NCBI GenBank assembly: GCA_016302625.1
Contig: JAEDNG010000052.1
Span: 1-6,202, forward strand
DNA: 6,202 nucleotides
Reading direction: 5' to 3'
Source of the DNA: Clostridiaceae bacterium
Lineage (GTDB): Bacteria; Bacillota; Clostridia; Oscillospirales; Acutalibacteraceae
Shown here: positions 1 through 6,044 of the stretch, one piece after another
Layout: each line of letters begins with the position of its first letter
How positions within the stretch are numbered: the first letter of the stretch is position 1
The notes under the pieces: model-generated
Seen by the model: only the letters and a program-made list of their open reading frames with translations
Databases searched by the model: none
What the model was told of the DNA's origin: nothing
Program-made: the position numbers and the translations under genes

Positions 1-3
1 CAA

Positions 4-16
4 AATTATTCCTCCC
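4..16 (-). promoter_or_regulatory. Possible ribosome binding site of a leftward gene starting at or beyond the window edge
   Basis: Read on the minus strand, the window ends in GGGAGGAATAATTTTG. The GGGAGG is a strong Shine-Dalgarno sequence and the terminal TTG lies about 7 bases after it. A minus-strand gene could therefore start with this TTG, or with a codon just outside the window. A second stronger match, AGGAGGTGA, lies about 35 bases upstream on the same strand but has no properly spaced start codon leading to an open frame. The gene itself is not visible. Confidence 0.35.
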
Positions 17-37
17 AAATCAGTTGTATATCAATAC

Positions 38-77
38 CGGCGCTTCACCTCCTACTTTCGCGCCGATTTTTTTATTT
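38..77 (+). terminator. Possible intrinsic terminator at left edge (plus-strand reading)
   Basis: A perfect 6-bp GC stem (CGGCGC at 38-43 with GCGCCG at 60-65) is followed at once by ATTTTTTTATTTT. GC stem plus U-tract is the form of a rho-independent terminator for a plus-strand gene ending before the window. The 16-base loop is longer than usual. The opposite strand of the loop carries AGGAGGTGA, so this could instead be leader structure of a leftward gene. Confidence 0.4.
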
Positions 78-219
78 TGATACCGCAATTAAGAAAGAAA
101 AATAATCATTGTTCTGTAAGCACAAGCATATCAAATATACGGGTGAGTCAAACAAAATAATTACGCAAAATCCAAATAAACTGTATAAGAGCGGCACGCA
201 TACAATATTAAGATGTCCT

Positions 220-248
220 ATTATACCGCATTTGTAGCGTTAAAACAA
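220..248 (-). promoter_or_regulatory. Candidate leftward sigma-A promoter
   Basis: On the minus strand a perfect TATAAT (220-225 on plus) lies 17 bases downstream of TTGTTT (243-248), which matches only the TTG of a -35 box. It would give a transcript heading left with a leader of about 200 bases, consistent with a divergent gene beyond the left edge. The region is so AT-rich that a chance -10 match is quite possible. Confidence 0.3.
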
Positions 249-365
249 TCATATTTATTGCGAACCCTCACGCCTTTGTTAAAACAAATTTTAAATTTGC
301 ATCTTGATATTATCGCCTTTATTGTGCAGTATATTTCGAAATTTATGCTTTTTTTAAAAAAACTA

Positions 366-395
366 TTGACAAACCATGCTTGTTAGTGGGATAAT
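366..395 (+). promoter_or_regulatory. Promoter of the rsmD-coaD operon
   Basis: A perfect TTGACA (366-371) is separated by 18 bases from GATAAT (390-395), which is preceded directly by TGG, an extended -10 element. Transcription should begin near 402, giving a leader of about 54 bases before rsmD. The leader starts with a small 8-bp hairpin (408-415 with 420-427, one G-U pair) whose 5' arm contains AAAGGAG, too far from the rsmD start to serve as its ribosome binding site. Confidence 0.8.
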
Positions 396-455
396 AGATA
401 AGGTTATAAAGGAGAAGTATCTCTTTTACCGACTTGAATTTTTTTGGTGATGTTA

Positions 456-1001
456 ATGCGGATTATTACCGGTAGTGCTAAAGGCAAGCGTCTTGTTGCG
501 CCGGAGGGAAGAGATGTCCGCCCTACACCCGAACGGGTGAAGGAGGGACTTTTCAGCGCGCTTCAGTTTGATATCGAGGGCAGACGAGTGCTCGACCTTT
601 TCGCAGGTTCCGGTCAGTTAGGGCTTGAAGCTTTAAGCCGGGGCGCCGAAAGCTGTACTTTTGTCGACGCGTCCGACGTTTCGGTGAAAATCGTCCAGAA
701 GAATCTTAAAATCACCGGGTTTGAAAGTCGCGGACATGTGATTCGTTCGGATTATGCCGCTTTTGCCGCCTCTTCAAGGGACACCTTTGATATCGTATTC
801 CTTGATCCGCCGTATGCGGCAGGGCTTCTGATGCCGGCGCTTAAAGCGGTATTACCGCTTATGAGTGATTACGGCACGATAGTATGTGAGCATCCGCCCG
901 AAATAAAGCCTGAGCAGACGGTCGGAGGGTTTTCGATAAGCCGTTCCTACCGTTACGGCAAGGTGCTTATTACGGTTTACCGGAAAGGAGAGGTACTGTG
1001 A
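456..1001 (+). CDS. rsmD: 16S rRNA (guanine(966)-N(2))-methyltransferase RsmD
   Basis: This cytoplasmic enzyme transfers a methyl group from S-adenosylmethionine to N2 of G966 of 16S rRNA during assembly of the small ribosomal subunit. The 181-residue product has the usual family length and order. It begins MRIITGSAKGKRL, has the conserved RPT segment at 22-24, the SAM-binding motif VLDLFAGSG at 45-53 followed by the typical LEALSRGA helix, and the catalytic DPPY motif at 117-120. In-frame starts exist at 444 (TTG), 447 (GTG) and 450 (ATG). I chose ATG 456 because family members begin MRII and because GGTGAT at 446-451 pairs with the 16S 3' end just upstream of it. It is the first gene after the promoter at 366-395, and its stop overlaps the coaD start by 4 bases, suggesting translational coupling. 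Confidence 0.95.
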   Translation: MRIITGSAKGKRLVAPEGRDVRPTPERVKEGLFSALQFDIEGRRVLDLFAGSGQLGLEALSRGAESCTFVDASDVSVKIVQKNLKITGFESRGHVIRSDYAAFAASSRDTFDIVFLDPPYAAGLLMPALKAVLPLMSDYGTIVCEHPPEIKPEQTVGGFSISRSYRYGKVLITVYRKGEVL

Positions 1002-1489
1002 GCTGCCGAATCGCAATTTGTCCGGGCAGCTTTGACCCGGTAACTTTCGGTCATCTTGATATTATTTCGAGAGCTGCGAAAATGTTTGACAGGCTTATTA
1101 TCGTCGTTGCGGCGAACAGTGCCAAGCATTGCTCATTTACCCCCGAAGAACGTGTGGAGATGATAAAGAAGTGTACTGCAGACCTTAGCAATGTTGAGAT
1201 TGTGCATTATGACGGTCTGCTTGCGGACTATGCCGCCGACCGCGGCGCCACTGCGATAGTAAAGGGACTCAGAGCTATGTCGGACTTTGAATACGAGTTT
1301 CAGATGGCGCTTACCAATAAAAAGCTTAATCCGAATGTTGAAACCCTGTTTTTAACCACCGCAAGTCAGAACATGTATTTAAGTTCAAGCATGGTAAAGC
1401 AGATAGCCAGTATGGGCGGAGATATTTCGAGCTTTGTCCCCGAAGTTATAAGACAGGATATAATAGACAGGATTTACATTAAAAAATAA
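998..1489 (+). CDS. coaD: Phosphopantetheine adenylyltransferase CoaD
   Basis: CoaD catalyses the fourth step of coenzyme A synthesis: 4'-phosphopantetheine plus ATP gives dephospho-CoA plus pyrophosphate. The 163-residue length is typical of bacterial CoaD. Near the N-terminus is the nucleotidyltransferase signature PGSFDPVTFGH, with the TFGH form of the T/HxGH motif at 16-19. The conserved KGLRAMSDFEYE segment lies at 89-100 and the second nucleotide-binding signature YLSSSMVK at 127-134. No key residue appears to be missing. Translation starts at GTG 998, inside the last codons of rsmD (GTGA overlap), with AAAGGAG at 984-990 placed 7 bases upstream. The rsmD-coaD pair is a common conserved arrangement in Firmicutes and indicates co-transcription. 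Confidence 0.97.
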   Translation: MSCRIAICPGSFDPVTFGHLDIISRAAKMFDRLIIVVAANSAKHCSFTPEERVEMIKKCTADLSNVEIVHYDGLLADYAADRGATAIVKGLRAMSDFEYEFQMALTNKKLNPNVETLFLTTASQNMYLSSSMVKQIASMGGDISSFVPEVIRQDIIDRIYIKK

Positions 1490-1528
1490 CAGAAGGCTTT
1501 AAAGCCCATTTTACGGAGGATGAAAAAT

Positions 1529-1987
1529 ATGACACTTGACGAATTACTTGAACAGTTTGACGAGGTTTTGGACAGCGGTATTAAAATCCCGGGCAAAAAA
1601 ACCGTGGTGGATATCGAAAAGCTTCGCGCCGTTGTAGATGATATCCGTCTTAACATTCCGGCGGAAATTAAGCAGGCGAAAGGCATTGTTGCCGACCGTG
1701 CCGATATCATTACCAACGCTAAACGCGAGGCGGACGGAATTATCAGAAGCGCCGAAGAACGCGCAAAGGCAATGACCGCGCAGGAGGAAATTGTAAAGCT
1801 TTCTCAACAGAAAGCGGCTGAAATAATCGCCACTGCCCAGACAAAGAGCCGCGAAATGAGAAAAGCCGCGCAGGATTTTGTTGACGATATTATGCGCCGC
1901 GCCGACGAGGGACTGACCGCTAACTTAGGCGAGGTCAGAAAGACCCGCGCCGCTCTAAAGCAGCAGATTCCGTCAGCGAAAGAATAA
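1529..1987 (+). CDS. Coiled-coil protein of unknown function, ATPase-subunit-H/DivIVA-like
   Basis: The 152-residue product has no signal peptide or membrane segment and is dominated by charged, alanine-rich helix. After an acidic N-terminal part (LDELLEQFDEVLDSG) and a loop near residue 20 (KIPGKKTVVD), it becomes almost continuous helix from about 29. Two similar helical units follow, ADIITNAKREADGII at 58-72 and AAEIIATAQTKSREM at 96-110. I recall similar proteins downstream of coaD in many clostridia, often labelled 'ATPase' or V-type ATPase subunit H from coiled-coil similarity. There is no Walker motif, so that label should not be read as ATP hydrolysis. ATG 1529 is preferred over ATG 1520 because GGAGG (1515-1519) abuts 1520 with no spacing but lies 9 bases before 1529. 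The gene sits 39 bases after coaD and just ahead of the ileS T-box. Its function is unknown; a scaffold-like role would be inference only. Confidence 0.85.
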   Translation: MTLDELLEQFDEVLDSGIKIPGKKTVVDIEKLRAVVDDIRLNIPAEIKQAKGIVADRADIITNAKREADGIIRSAEERAKAMTAQEEIVKLSQQKAAEIIATAQTKSREMRKAAQDFVDDIMRRADEGLTANLGEVRKTRAALKQQIPSAKE

Positions 1988-1994
1988 TCCCCCT

Positions 1995-2000
1995 TATAAA
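1995..2000 (+). promoter_or_regulatory. Possible -10 element of a local ileS promoter
   Basis: TATAAA lies just after the stop of the coiled-coil gene and about 14 bases before the first T-box stem, the right place for a local promoter. No good -35 box is visible 16-19 bases upstream (the sequence there is around GTCAGC). Either the promoter is weak or the riboswitch is fed by readthrough from rsmD-coaD. Confidence 0.3.
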
Positions 2001-2013
2001 AACAAATATCAAA

Positions 2014-2249
2014 GGCTGTGACGGAGACAGTGTTATTTCTTCGCGGCATTTAAGCGAGCCGGAGACGGTGTAAGTCCGGCTGCCGCATAATAACAGTATC
2101 ACTCCCGAGCCGACGGCCCAAGCTTTTTGTGTTAAGCCGCTCCGGTATTCCGCCGTTAAAGGGAACGCAGATGATTGTCTGCCGTAATAGGTGGTTTGAA
2201 GCGATTTACTGTCTTCGTCCTATTATAGGGACGGAGACTTTTTTATTTT
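2014..2249 (+). ncRNA. T-box riboswitch, isoleucine (AUC) specifier, transcription-terminating
   Basis: This leader RNA senses the aminoacylation state of tRNA-Ile and controls ileS. Stem I begins with GGCT (2014-2017) pairing AGCC (2108-2111), followed by opposed GA-containing bulges that fit the kink-turn. Next come GGAG/CTCC (2023-2026 with 2102-2105) and the specifier loop with ATC at 2098-2100. The upper stem pairs TGTTATT/AATAACA (2031-2037 with 2089-2095), GCGGCA/TGCCGC (2043-2048 with 2081-2086) and GCCGGA/TCCGGC (2058-2063 with 2075-2080). It includes the AGCGAGCC bulge and a GGTGTAAG distal loop, the parts that stack on the tRNA elbow. Stem III is GCAGA/TCTGC (2167-2182). The antiterminator pairs AATAGG (2186-2191) with CCTATT (2219-2224), exposing a TGGT bulge (2192-2195) complementary to the ACCA end of uncharged tRNA-Ile. 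Its downstream strand overlaps the terminator, so the two folds exclude each other. Confidence 0.93.
2211..2249 (+). terminator. T-box-controlled intrinsic terminator upstream of ileS
   Basis: GTCTTCGTCC (2211-2220) pairs over 10 bp, with one G-U pair, with GGACGGAGAC (2229-2238) and is followed by TTTTTTATTTT. Forming the T-box antiterminator removes the 5' arm. Charged tRNA-Ile should leave this terminator intact and stop transcription before ileS. Confidence 0.93.
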
Positions 2250-2267
2250 GAAAGGAGAAACAAAACC

Positions 2268-5200
2268 GTGTACAAAAGCATTTCCCCGAATCTCAATTTT
2301 GTAGATGAGGAAAAGAAAATCGAAAAATTTTGGGAAGACGAAAAAATCTTTGAAAAGAGCATAGATTCCCGCGCCAAGGGCGAGCCTTATGTGTTTTATG
2401 ACGGTCCTCCGACCGCAAACGGCAAGCCGCACATCGGTCATGTGCTTACACGCGTTATAAAAGATATGATTCCGCGCTACCGCACCATGAAGGGCTATAT
2501 GGTGCCGAGAAAGGCAGGCTGGGATACCCACGGACTTCCCGTTGAGTTAGAGGTCGAAAAGCTTTTGGGACTTGACGGCAAGGAGCAGATTGAGGAATAC
2601 GGCTTGGAGCCGTTTATCGAGCACTGCAAGGAAAGCGTCTGGAAATACAAGGGCATGTGGGAGGATTTCTCCAAAACCGTCGGTTTCTGGGCGGATATGG
2701 AGCACCCGTATGTAACCTATGACAATGATTTTATAGAGTCGGAATGGTGGGCGCTGAAAAAAATATATGAAAAGGGACTGCTTTACAAGGGCTTTAAGAT
2801 TGTCCCCTATTGTCCGCGCTGCGGAACTCCGCTTTCCTCTCACGAGGTGGCGCAAGGCTATAAGAACGTTAAGGAGCGAAGCGCGGTTGTGCGCTTTAAG
2901 GCGATCGGTGAGGAGGCTTATTTCCTTGCCTGGACGACAACTCCGTGGACCTTGCCCTCTAACGTTGCGCTTTGCGTAAACCCGGATGAAACCTACTGCA
3001 AGGTTAAAGCCGCCGACGGATATACCTATTATATGGCTAAGGCTCTGCTTGACAAGGTGTTAGGCAAGCTTGGCGGCGAGGATACCCCCGCTTATGAAAT
3101 ATTGGAGGAATACAAGGGCAGCGAGCTTGAATATAAAGAATATGAGCCGCTGTTTGAGTGCGTAAAGCCGGTCTGCGAAAGACAGCATAAAAAGGCTCAT
3201 TTCGTTATGTGCGACAGCTATGTCACCATGACCGACGGTACGGGTATCGTTCACTGCGCACCTGCATTCGGTGAAGACGACGCGCGCGTCGGCAGAAGGT
3301 ACGACTTGCCCTTTGTTCAGTTTGTTGACAGCAAGGGCGATATGACCGAGGAAACCCCCTACGCGGGAGTGTTCGTTAAGGACGCTGACCCAATGGTGCT
3401 TAAAGACCTTGATGAGAAGGGCCTTTTGTTTGACGCGCCTAAATTTGAGCACGATTATCCCTATTGCTGGCGCTGTGATACTCCGCTTATCTACTATGCG
3501 CGCGAGTCGTGGTTTATAAAAATGACCGATGTTAAGGACGATCTTATCCGTAACAACGACACTATAAACTGGATTCCCGAAAGCATAGGCAAGGGACGTT
3601 TCGGAGACTGGCTTAAAAATGTTCAGGACTGGGGTATCTCGCGAAACAGATATTGGGGAACTCCGCTTAACATCTGGCAGTGCGAGTGCGGACATATGCA
3701 TTCGGTAGGCAGTATCGAGGAATTAAAGAGTATGTCGGACAACTGCCCCGACAATATCGAGCTGCACCGTCCGTATATCGACGCAGTAACGATTAAATGT
3801 CCCAAATGCGGCAAGGAAATGCACCGCGTCCCCGAGGTTATCGACTGCTGGTTCGATTCAGGCTCAATGCCCTTTGCACAGCACCACTATCCCTTTGAAA
3901 ATAAAGAGCTGTTCGAGTCGCAGTTCCCCGCCGACTTTATTTCTGAGGCGGTTGACCAGACGCGCGGCTGGTTCTACTCCTTACTTGCTATCTCCACCCT
4001 AATTTTTAATAAAGCTCCTTATAAAAACGTTATCGTCTTAGGTCACGTTCAGGATGAAAACGGACAGAAGATGAGTAAGTCAAAGGGCAATGCGGTTGAC
4101 CCGTTTGACGCCCTCGAAAAGTTCGGCGCAGACGCTATTCGCTGGTATTTCTACACCAACTCCGCTCCGTGGCTGCCCAACCGTTTTCACGACAAGGCGG
4201 TTACAGAGGGTCAAAGAAAGTTTATGGGCACGCTGTGGAACACCTACGCATTCTATGTGCTTTACGCCAACATTGATAAATTTGACCCGACAAAGTACGA
4301 CCTTAACAGTTGTAATCTTACCGTTATGGATAAGTGGCTGTTGTCAAAGCTTAATTCAATGATAAAGGCGGTTGACGATAATTTAGCGAATTACCGTATA
4401 CCGGAGGCGGCGCGCGCTTTGCAGGAATTTGTGGACGATATGAGCAACTGGTATGTCCGCCGCGGACGTGAACGTTATTGGGTACAGGGTCTGCCTGAGG
4501 ATAAAATTGCGGCGTATATGACCCTTTACACCGCCCTTGTCATCACCGCTAAGGCGGCAGCGCCTATGATTCCGTTTATGACCGAGAGCATTTATCAGAA
4601 CCTTGTAAGAAGCGTGGATAAAACCGCCCCCGAGAGCGTGCATCTCTGCGAATTCCCGGCAGCCAATGAAACGGCAATCAACAAAGAGCTTGAGGAAAGC
4701 ATGGATAAGGTGCTTGAAATTGTGGTTTTGGGCAGAGCAGCCAGAAACGGCTCCTCGCTTAAAAACCGCCAGCCGCTCGCTACAATGTATGTAAAGCTTG
4801 ACGGCATGCTTGACAGCTTTTATACCGACATTATCCGTGATGAGCTCAATATTAAAAGTGTAGTTTTCACCGACGACGTTGATAATTTTGTAACCTATCA
4901 GTTCAAGCCTCAGCTTAAAACCGTCGGTCCTAAGTTCGGTAAACAGCTGAATGAAATAAGGACTGCGCTTACGGACATCGACGGTACAGCCGCCAAAAAT
5001 CAGCTTGACAGCGACGGTTATATAGAATTAGCGCTGCCGTCCGGCATGGTTAAGCTTGAAACCGAGGATTTACTGATAGAAGCCAAGCAAAAGGAAGGAT
5101 TTTATACTGTGAGCGACCGCGGAATAACGGTTGCAATTGATACAGTTCTCACCAAAGAGCTTATAGAGGAGGGCTTTGTCAGAGAGCTTATCAGTAAAAT

Positions 5201-5417
5201 CCAGACTATGCGTAAAGAGGCGGGCTTTAATGTTACCGACCATATCGCCGTAACGGTAGAAGGAAGTAAAACCGTCACAGATATCGCCGTTTCAAAGCAA
5301 GACGATATAGCGGGAGATACACTTGCCGATTCGCTCACCGTCGAATCACCCGTGGGCTTTACAAAGGAATGGGATATCAACGGTGAAAAGGTAACCTTAG
5401 GCGTTAAAAAGATCTAA
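2268..5417 (+). CDS. ileS: Isoleucine--tRNA ligase, type 2 (IleRS2)
   Basis: This class I synthetase activates isoleucine with ATP and loads it onto tRNA-Ile in the cytoplasm. At 1049 residues it is longer than type 1 bacterial IleRS (about 920-940) and matches the eukaryote-like type 2 form. The catalytic fold carries HIGH at 55-58, GWDTHGLPVE at 84-93 and KMSKS at 601-605. The inserted CP1 editing domain, which hydrolyses mischarged Val-tRNA, includes AWTTTPWTLPSN and GEDD at 335-338. Cysteine pairs suited to zinc binding occur at C182/C185, C400/C403, C472/C474 and C511/C514. The anticodon-binding domain begins near 687 (MDKWLLSKL); the NRQPL motif at 833-837 marks the passage to the C-terminal region. 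Start GTG 2268 gives the normal N-terminus and has GGAG 10 bases upstream. Type 2 enzymes are known for low sensitivity to mupirocin; this is not provable from sequence alone. The T-box directly upstream regulates it. Confidence 0.97.
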   Translation: MYKSISPNLNFVDEEKKIEKFWEDEKIFEKSIDSRAKGEPYVFYDGPPTANGKPHIGHVLTRVIKDMIPRYRTMKGYMVPRKAGWDTHGLPVELEVEKLLGLDGKEQIEEYGLEPFIEHCKESVWKYKGMWEDFSKTVGFWADMEHPYVTYDNDFIESEWWALKKIYEKGLLYKGFKIVPYCPRCGTPLSSHEVAQGYKNVKERSAVVRFKAIGEEAYFLAWTTTPWTLPSNVALCVNPDETYCKVKAADGYTYYMAKALLDKVLGKLGGEDTPAYEILEEYKGSELEYKEYEPLFECVKPVCERQHKKAHFVMCDSYVTMTDGTGIVHCAPAFGEDDARVGRRYDLPFVQFVDSKGDMTEETPYAGVFVKDADPMVLKDLDEKGLLFDAPKFEHDYPYCWRCDTPLIYYARESWFIKMTDVKDDLIRNNDTINWIPESIGKGRFGDWLKNVQDWGISRNRYWGTPLNIWQCECGHMHSVGSIEELKSMSDNCPDNIELHRPYIDAVTIKCPKCGKEMHRVPEVIDCWFDSGSMPFAQHHYPFENKELFESQFPADFISEAVDQTRGWFYSLLAISTLIFNKAPYKNVIVLGHVQDENGQKMSKSKGNAVDPFDALEKFGADAIRWYFYTNSAPWLPNRFHDKAVTEGQRKFMGTLWNTYAFYVLYANIDKFDPTKYDLNSCNLTVMDKWLLSKLNSMIKAVDDNLANYRIPEAARALQEFVDDMSNWYVRRGRERYWVQGLPEDKIAAYMTLYTALVITAKAAAPMIPFMTESIYQNLVRSVDKTAPESVHLCEFPAANETAINKELEESMDKVLEIVVLGRAARNGSSLKNRQPLATMYVKLDGMLDSFYTDIIRDELNIKSVVFTDDVDNFVTYQFKPQLKTVGPKFGKQLNEIRTALTDIDGTAAKNQLDSDGYIELALPSGMVKLETEDLLIEAKQKEGFYTVSDRGITVAIDTVLTKELIEEGFVRELISKIQTMRKEAGFNVTDHIAVTVEGSKTVTDIAVSKQDDIAGDTLADSLTVESPVGFTKEWDINGEKVTLGVKKI

Positions 5418-5438
5418 AACCGAAAGGAGCGTTTTACA

Positions 5439-5780
5439 TTGTCCGATAATGATAACAATGATTTGTATTTTGAGGATATAAGCTCCTCAACACTTCCGAA
5501 AACAAAAAGCAGTTTAAGGGCCGCAACCCAGAATTACGGCAACGGAGTTTTTAAGCATCTTGACAAGATAATAAAGGCGATATCCTTTATTGTGGCGATT
5601 GGTATTCTGCTTATATTCACGGCTGTCGCGGCTGTTCTTGTAATGCTTGACAAAATATTTGCCATTGTCGCCGTGGCCGTCTTTATTGTGGGAATAATTC
5701 TATCAATTCTTTTTCTGTTTTTAATCTACGCCGTGGGACATCTCATTTCTCAGAATAACGAAATAATTAAACGTCTTTAA
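5439..5780 (+). CDS. Small membrane protein with two predicted transmembrane helices, function unknown
   Basis: I do not recognise a family for this 113-residue protein. The first 43 residues or so are hydrophilic, with an acidic, asparagine-rich start (DNDNND) and then several lysines. Two long hydrophobic stretches follow at about 47-69 and 73-98, separated only by a short Asp-Lys turn, forming a helical hairpin in the membrane. The tail is short and polar (SQNNEIIKRL). There is no cleavable signal peptide. The predicted start is TTG 5439, with AAAGGAG at 5423-5429 nine bases upstream. It begins 21 bases after the ileS stop with no terminator between, so it should be co-transcribed with ileS under T-box control. 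It is followed directly by a terminator hairpin. Whether it has any link to isoleucine metabolism or tRNA charging is unknown. Confidence 0.8.
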   Translation: MSDNDNNDLYFEDISSSTLPKTKSSLRAATQNYGNGVFKHLDKIIKAISFIVAIGILLIFTAVAAVLVMLDKIFAIVAVAVFIVGIILSILFLFLIYAVGHLISQNNEIIKRL

Positions 5781-5783
5781 GTT

Positions 5784-5834
5784 AAAAAAACAAAGACCGT
5801 CTGAATTATGTTTATTCGAACGGTCTTTGTTATT
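5784..5834 (+). terminator. Terminator hairpin ending the ileS unit, likely bidirectional
   Basis: A perfect 12-bp stem (5789-5800 with 5820-5831) can be extended across a small internal mismatch by GAAT/ATTC (5803-5806 with 5814-5817). It starts 9 bases after the stop codon of the small membrane protein. The rightward U-tract is modest (TTTGTTATTTAA). Seven A residues at 5784-5790 give a better U-tract for leftward transcription, so it may stop RNA polymerase from both sides. Confidence 0.8.
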
Positions 5835-5898
5835 TAAGCAAAGCGGAAATGTATGATAATTATGTTATTTATGCATTGAGCTATACAAAAAAGGCATA

Positions 5899-5983
5899 AT
5901 TTGTTTACAAATATATACTTGACATTATTCGACAATACAAATAAAATAATGTTGTAGTGAAATAGATTTCACACTAAATAGTG
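5899..5983. repeat. Cluster of inverted repeats around the orphan promoter
   Basis: Four inverted repeats lie here: ATTTGT-TT-ACAAAT (5899-5912) just upstream of the -35 box; ACATTATT/AATAATGT (5922-5929 with 5945-5952) spanning the promoter; GTGAAAT-AG-ATTTCAC (5957-5972) at the expected transcript start; and CACTA-AA-TAGTG (5972-5983) next to it. A further match, AATGTTGT at 5948-5955, pairs with ACAACATT at 6003-6010. The placement resembles operators for a dimeric regulator, though AT-rich DNA yields some such repeats by chance. Confidence 0.5.
5919..5947 (+). promoter_or_regulatory. Orphan near-consensus promoter
   Basis: TTGACA (5919-5924), a 17-base spacer and TAAAAT (5942-5947) make one of the best promoter matches in the window, with transcription expected from about 5954. 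No open reading frame with a ribosome binding site follows before the tRNA gene, which lies on the other strand. The transcript would be a short noncoding RNA, or the promoter could be a leftover. Several inverted repeats overlap it. Confidence 0.6.
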
Positions 5984-6044
5984 ATAACCGACCGAGTGTA
6001 ACACAACATTCTGATAAATTAAGCGTTTCTTATCTCAATTTTAG

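Larger units (their letters stand above)
1..455. other. AT-rich intergenic region upstream of rsmD
   Basis: This stretch has no convincing complete gene. The left end contains a GC-rich hairpin and a Shine-Dalgarno-like stretch on the minus strand, the centre is very AT-rich with overlapping short palindromes (275-299), and the right end holds the rsmD promoter. Plus-strand frames are open from the left edge for some tens of codons (one to about 105, another to about 163), but their predicted peptides have no recognisable motif and run through the hairpin. I regard them as chance. The most natural reading is a divergent promoter region, or the spacer after an upstream gene that ends before the window. 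Confidence 0.6.

Noticed and set aside
434..475. 13-codon leader frame (TTG 434 to TAG 475) overlapping the rsmD start, as an attenuator peptide
   Set aside because: The nearest Shine-Dalgarno sequence is about 20 bases away and within a hairpin, and the peptide shows no run of regulatory codons.
1434..1464. Perfect TATAAT (1459-1464) inside the end of coaD as a promoter for the coiled-coil gene
   Set aside because: The best -35 (TTGTCC at 1434-1439) is only a partial match with a 19-base spacer, and the -10 coincides with ordinary isoleucine codons of CoaD.
1495..1506. 12-base palindrome GGCTTTAAAGCC between coaD and the coiled-coil gene, as a possible terminator
   Set aside because: The stem is only 4-5 bp and is followed by CATTTTACGG, not a proper U-tract. 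It is too weak to end the coaD transcript.
1988..2267. Possible short gene in the gap before ileS
   Set aside because: The entire gap is explained by the T-box riboswitch, its terminator and the ileS ribosome binding site.
3060..3701. Long minus-strand open frame (213 codons) inside ileS
   Set aside because: It lies wholly opposite the conserved editing and catalytic regions of ileS and has no family motif. It is a shadow of the real gene.
5849..5899. Short plus-strand frame of 16 codons (ATG at 5849) after the ileS-unit terminator
   Set aside because: There is no real ribosome binding site, it lies upstream of the nearest good promoter and directly after a terminator, and the peptide has no recognisable feature.
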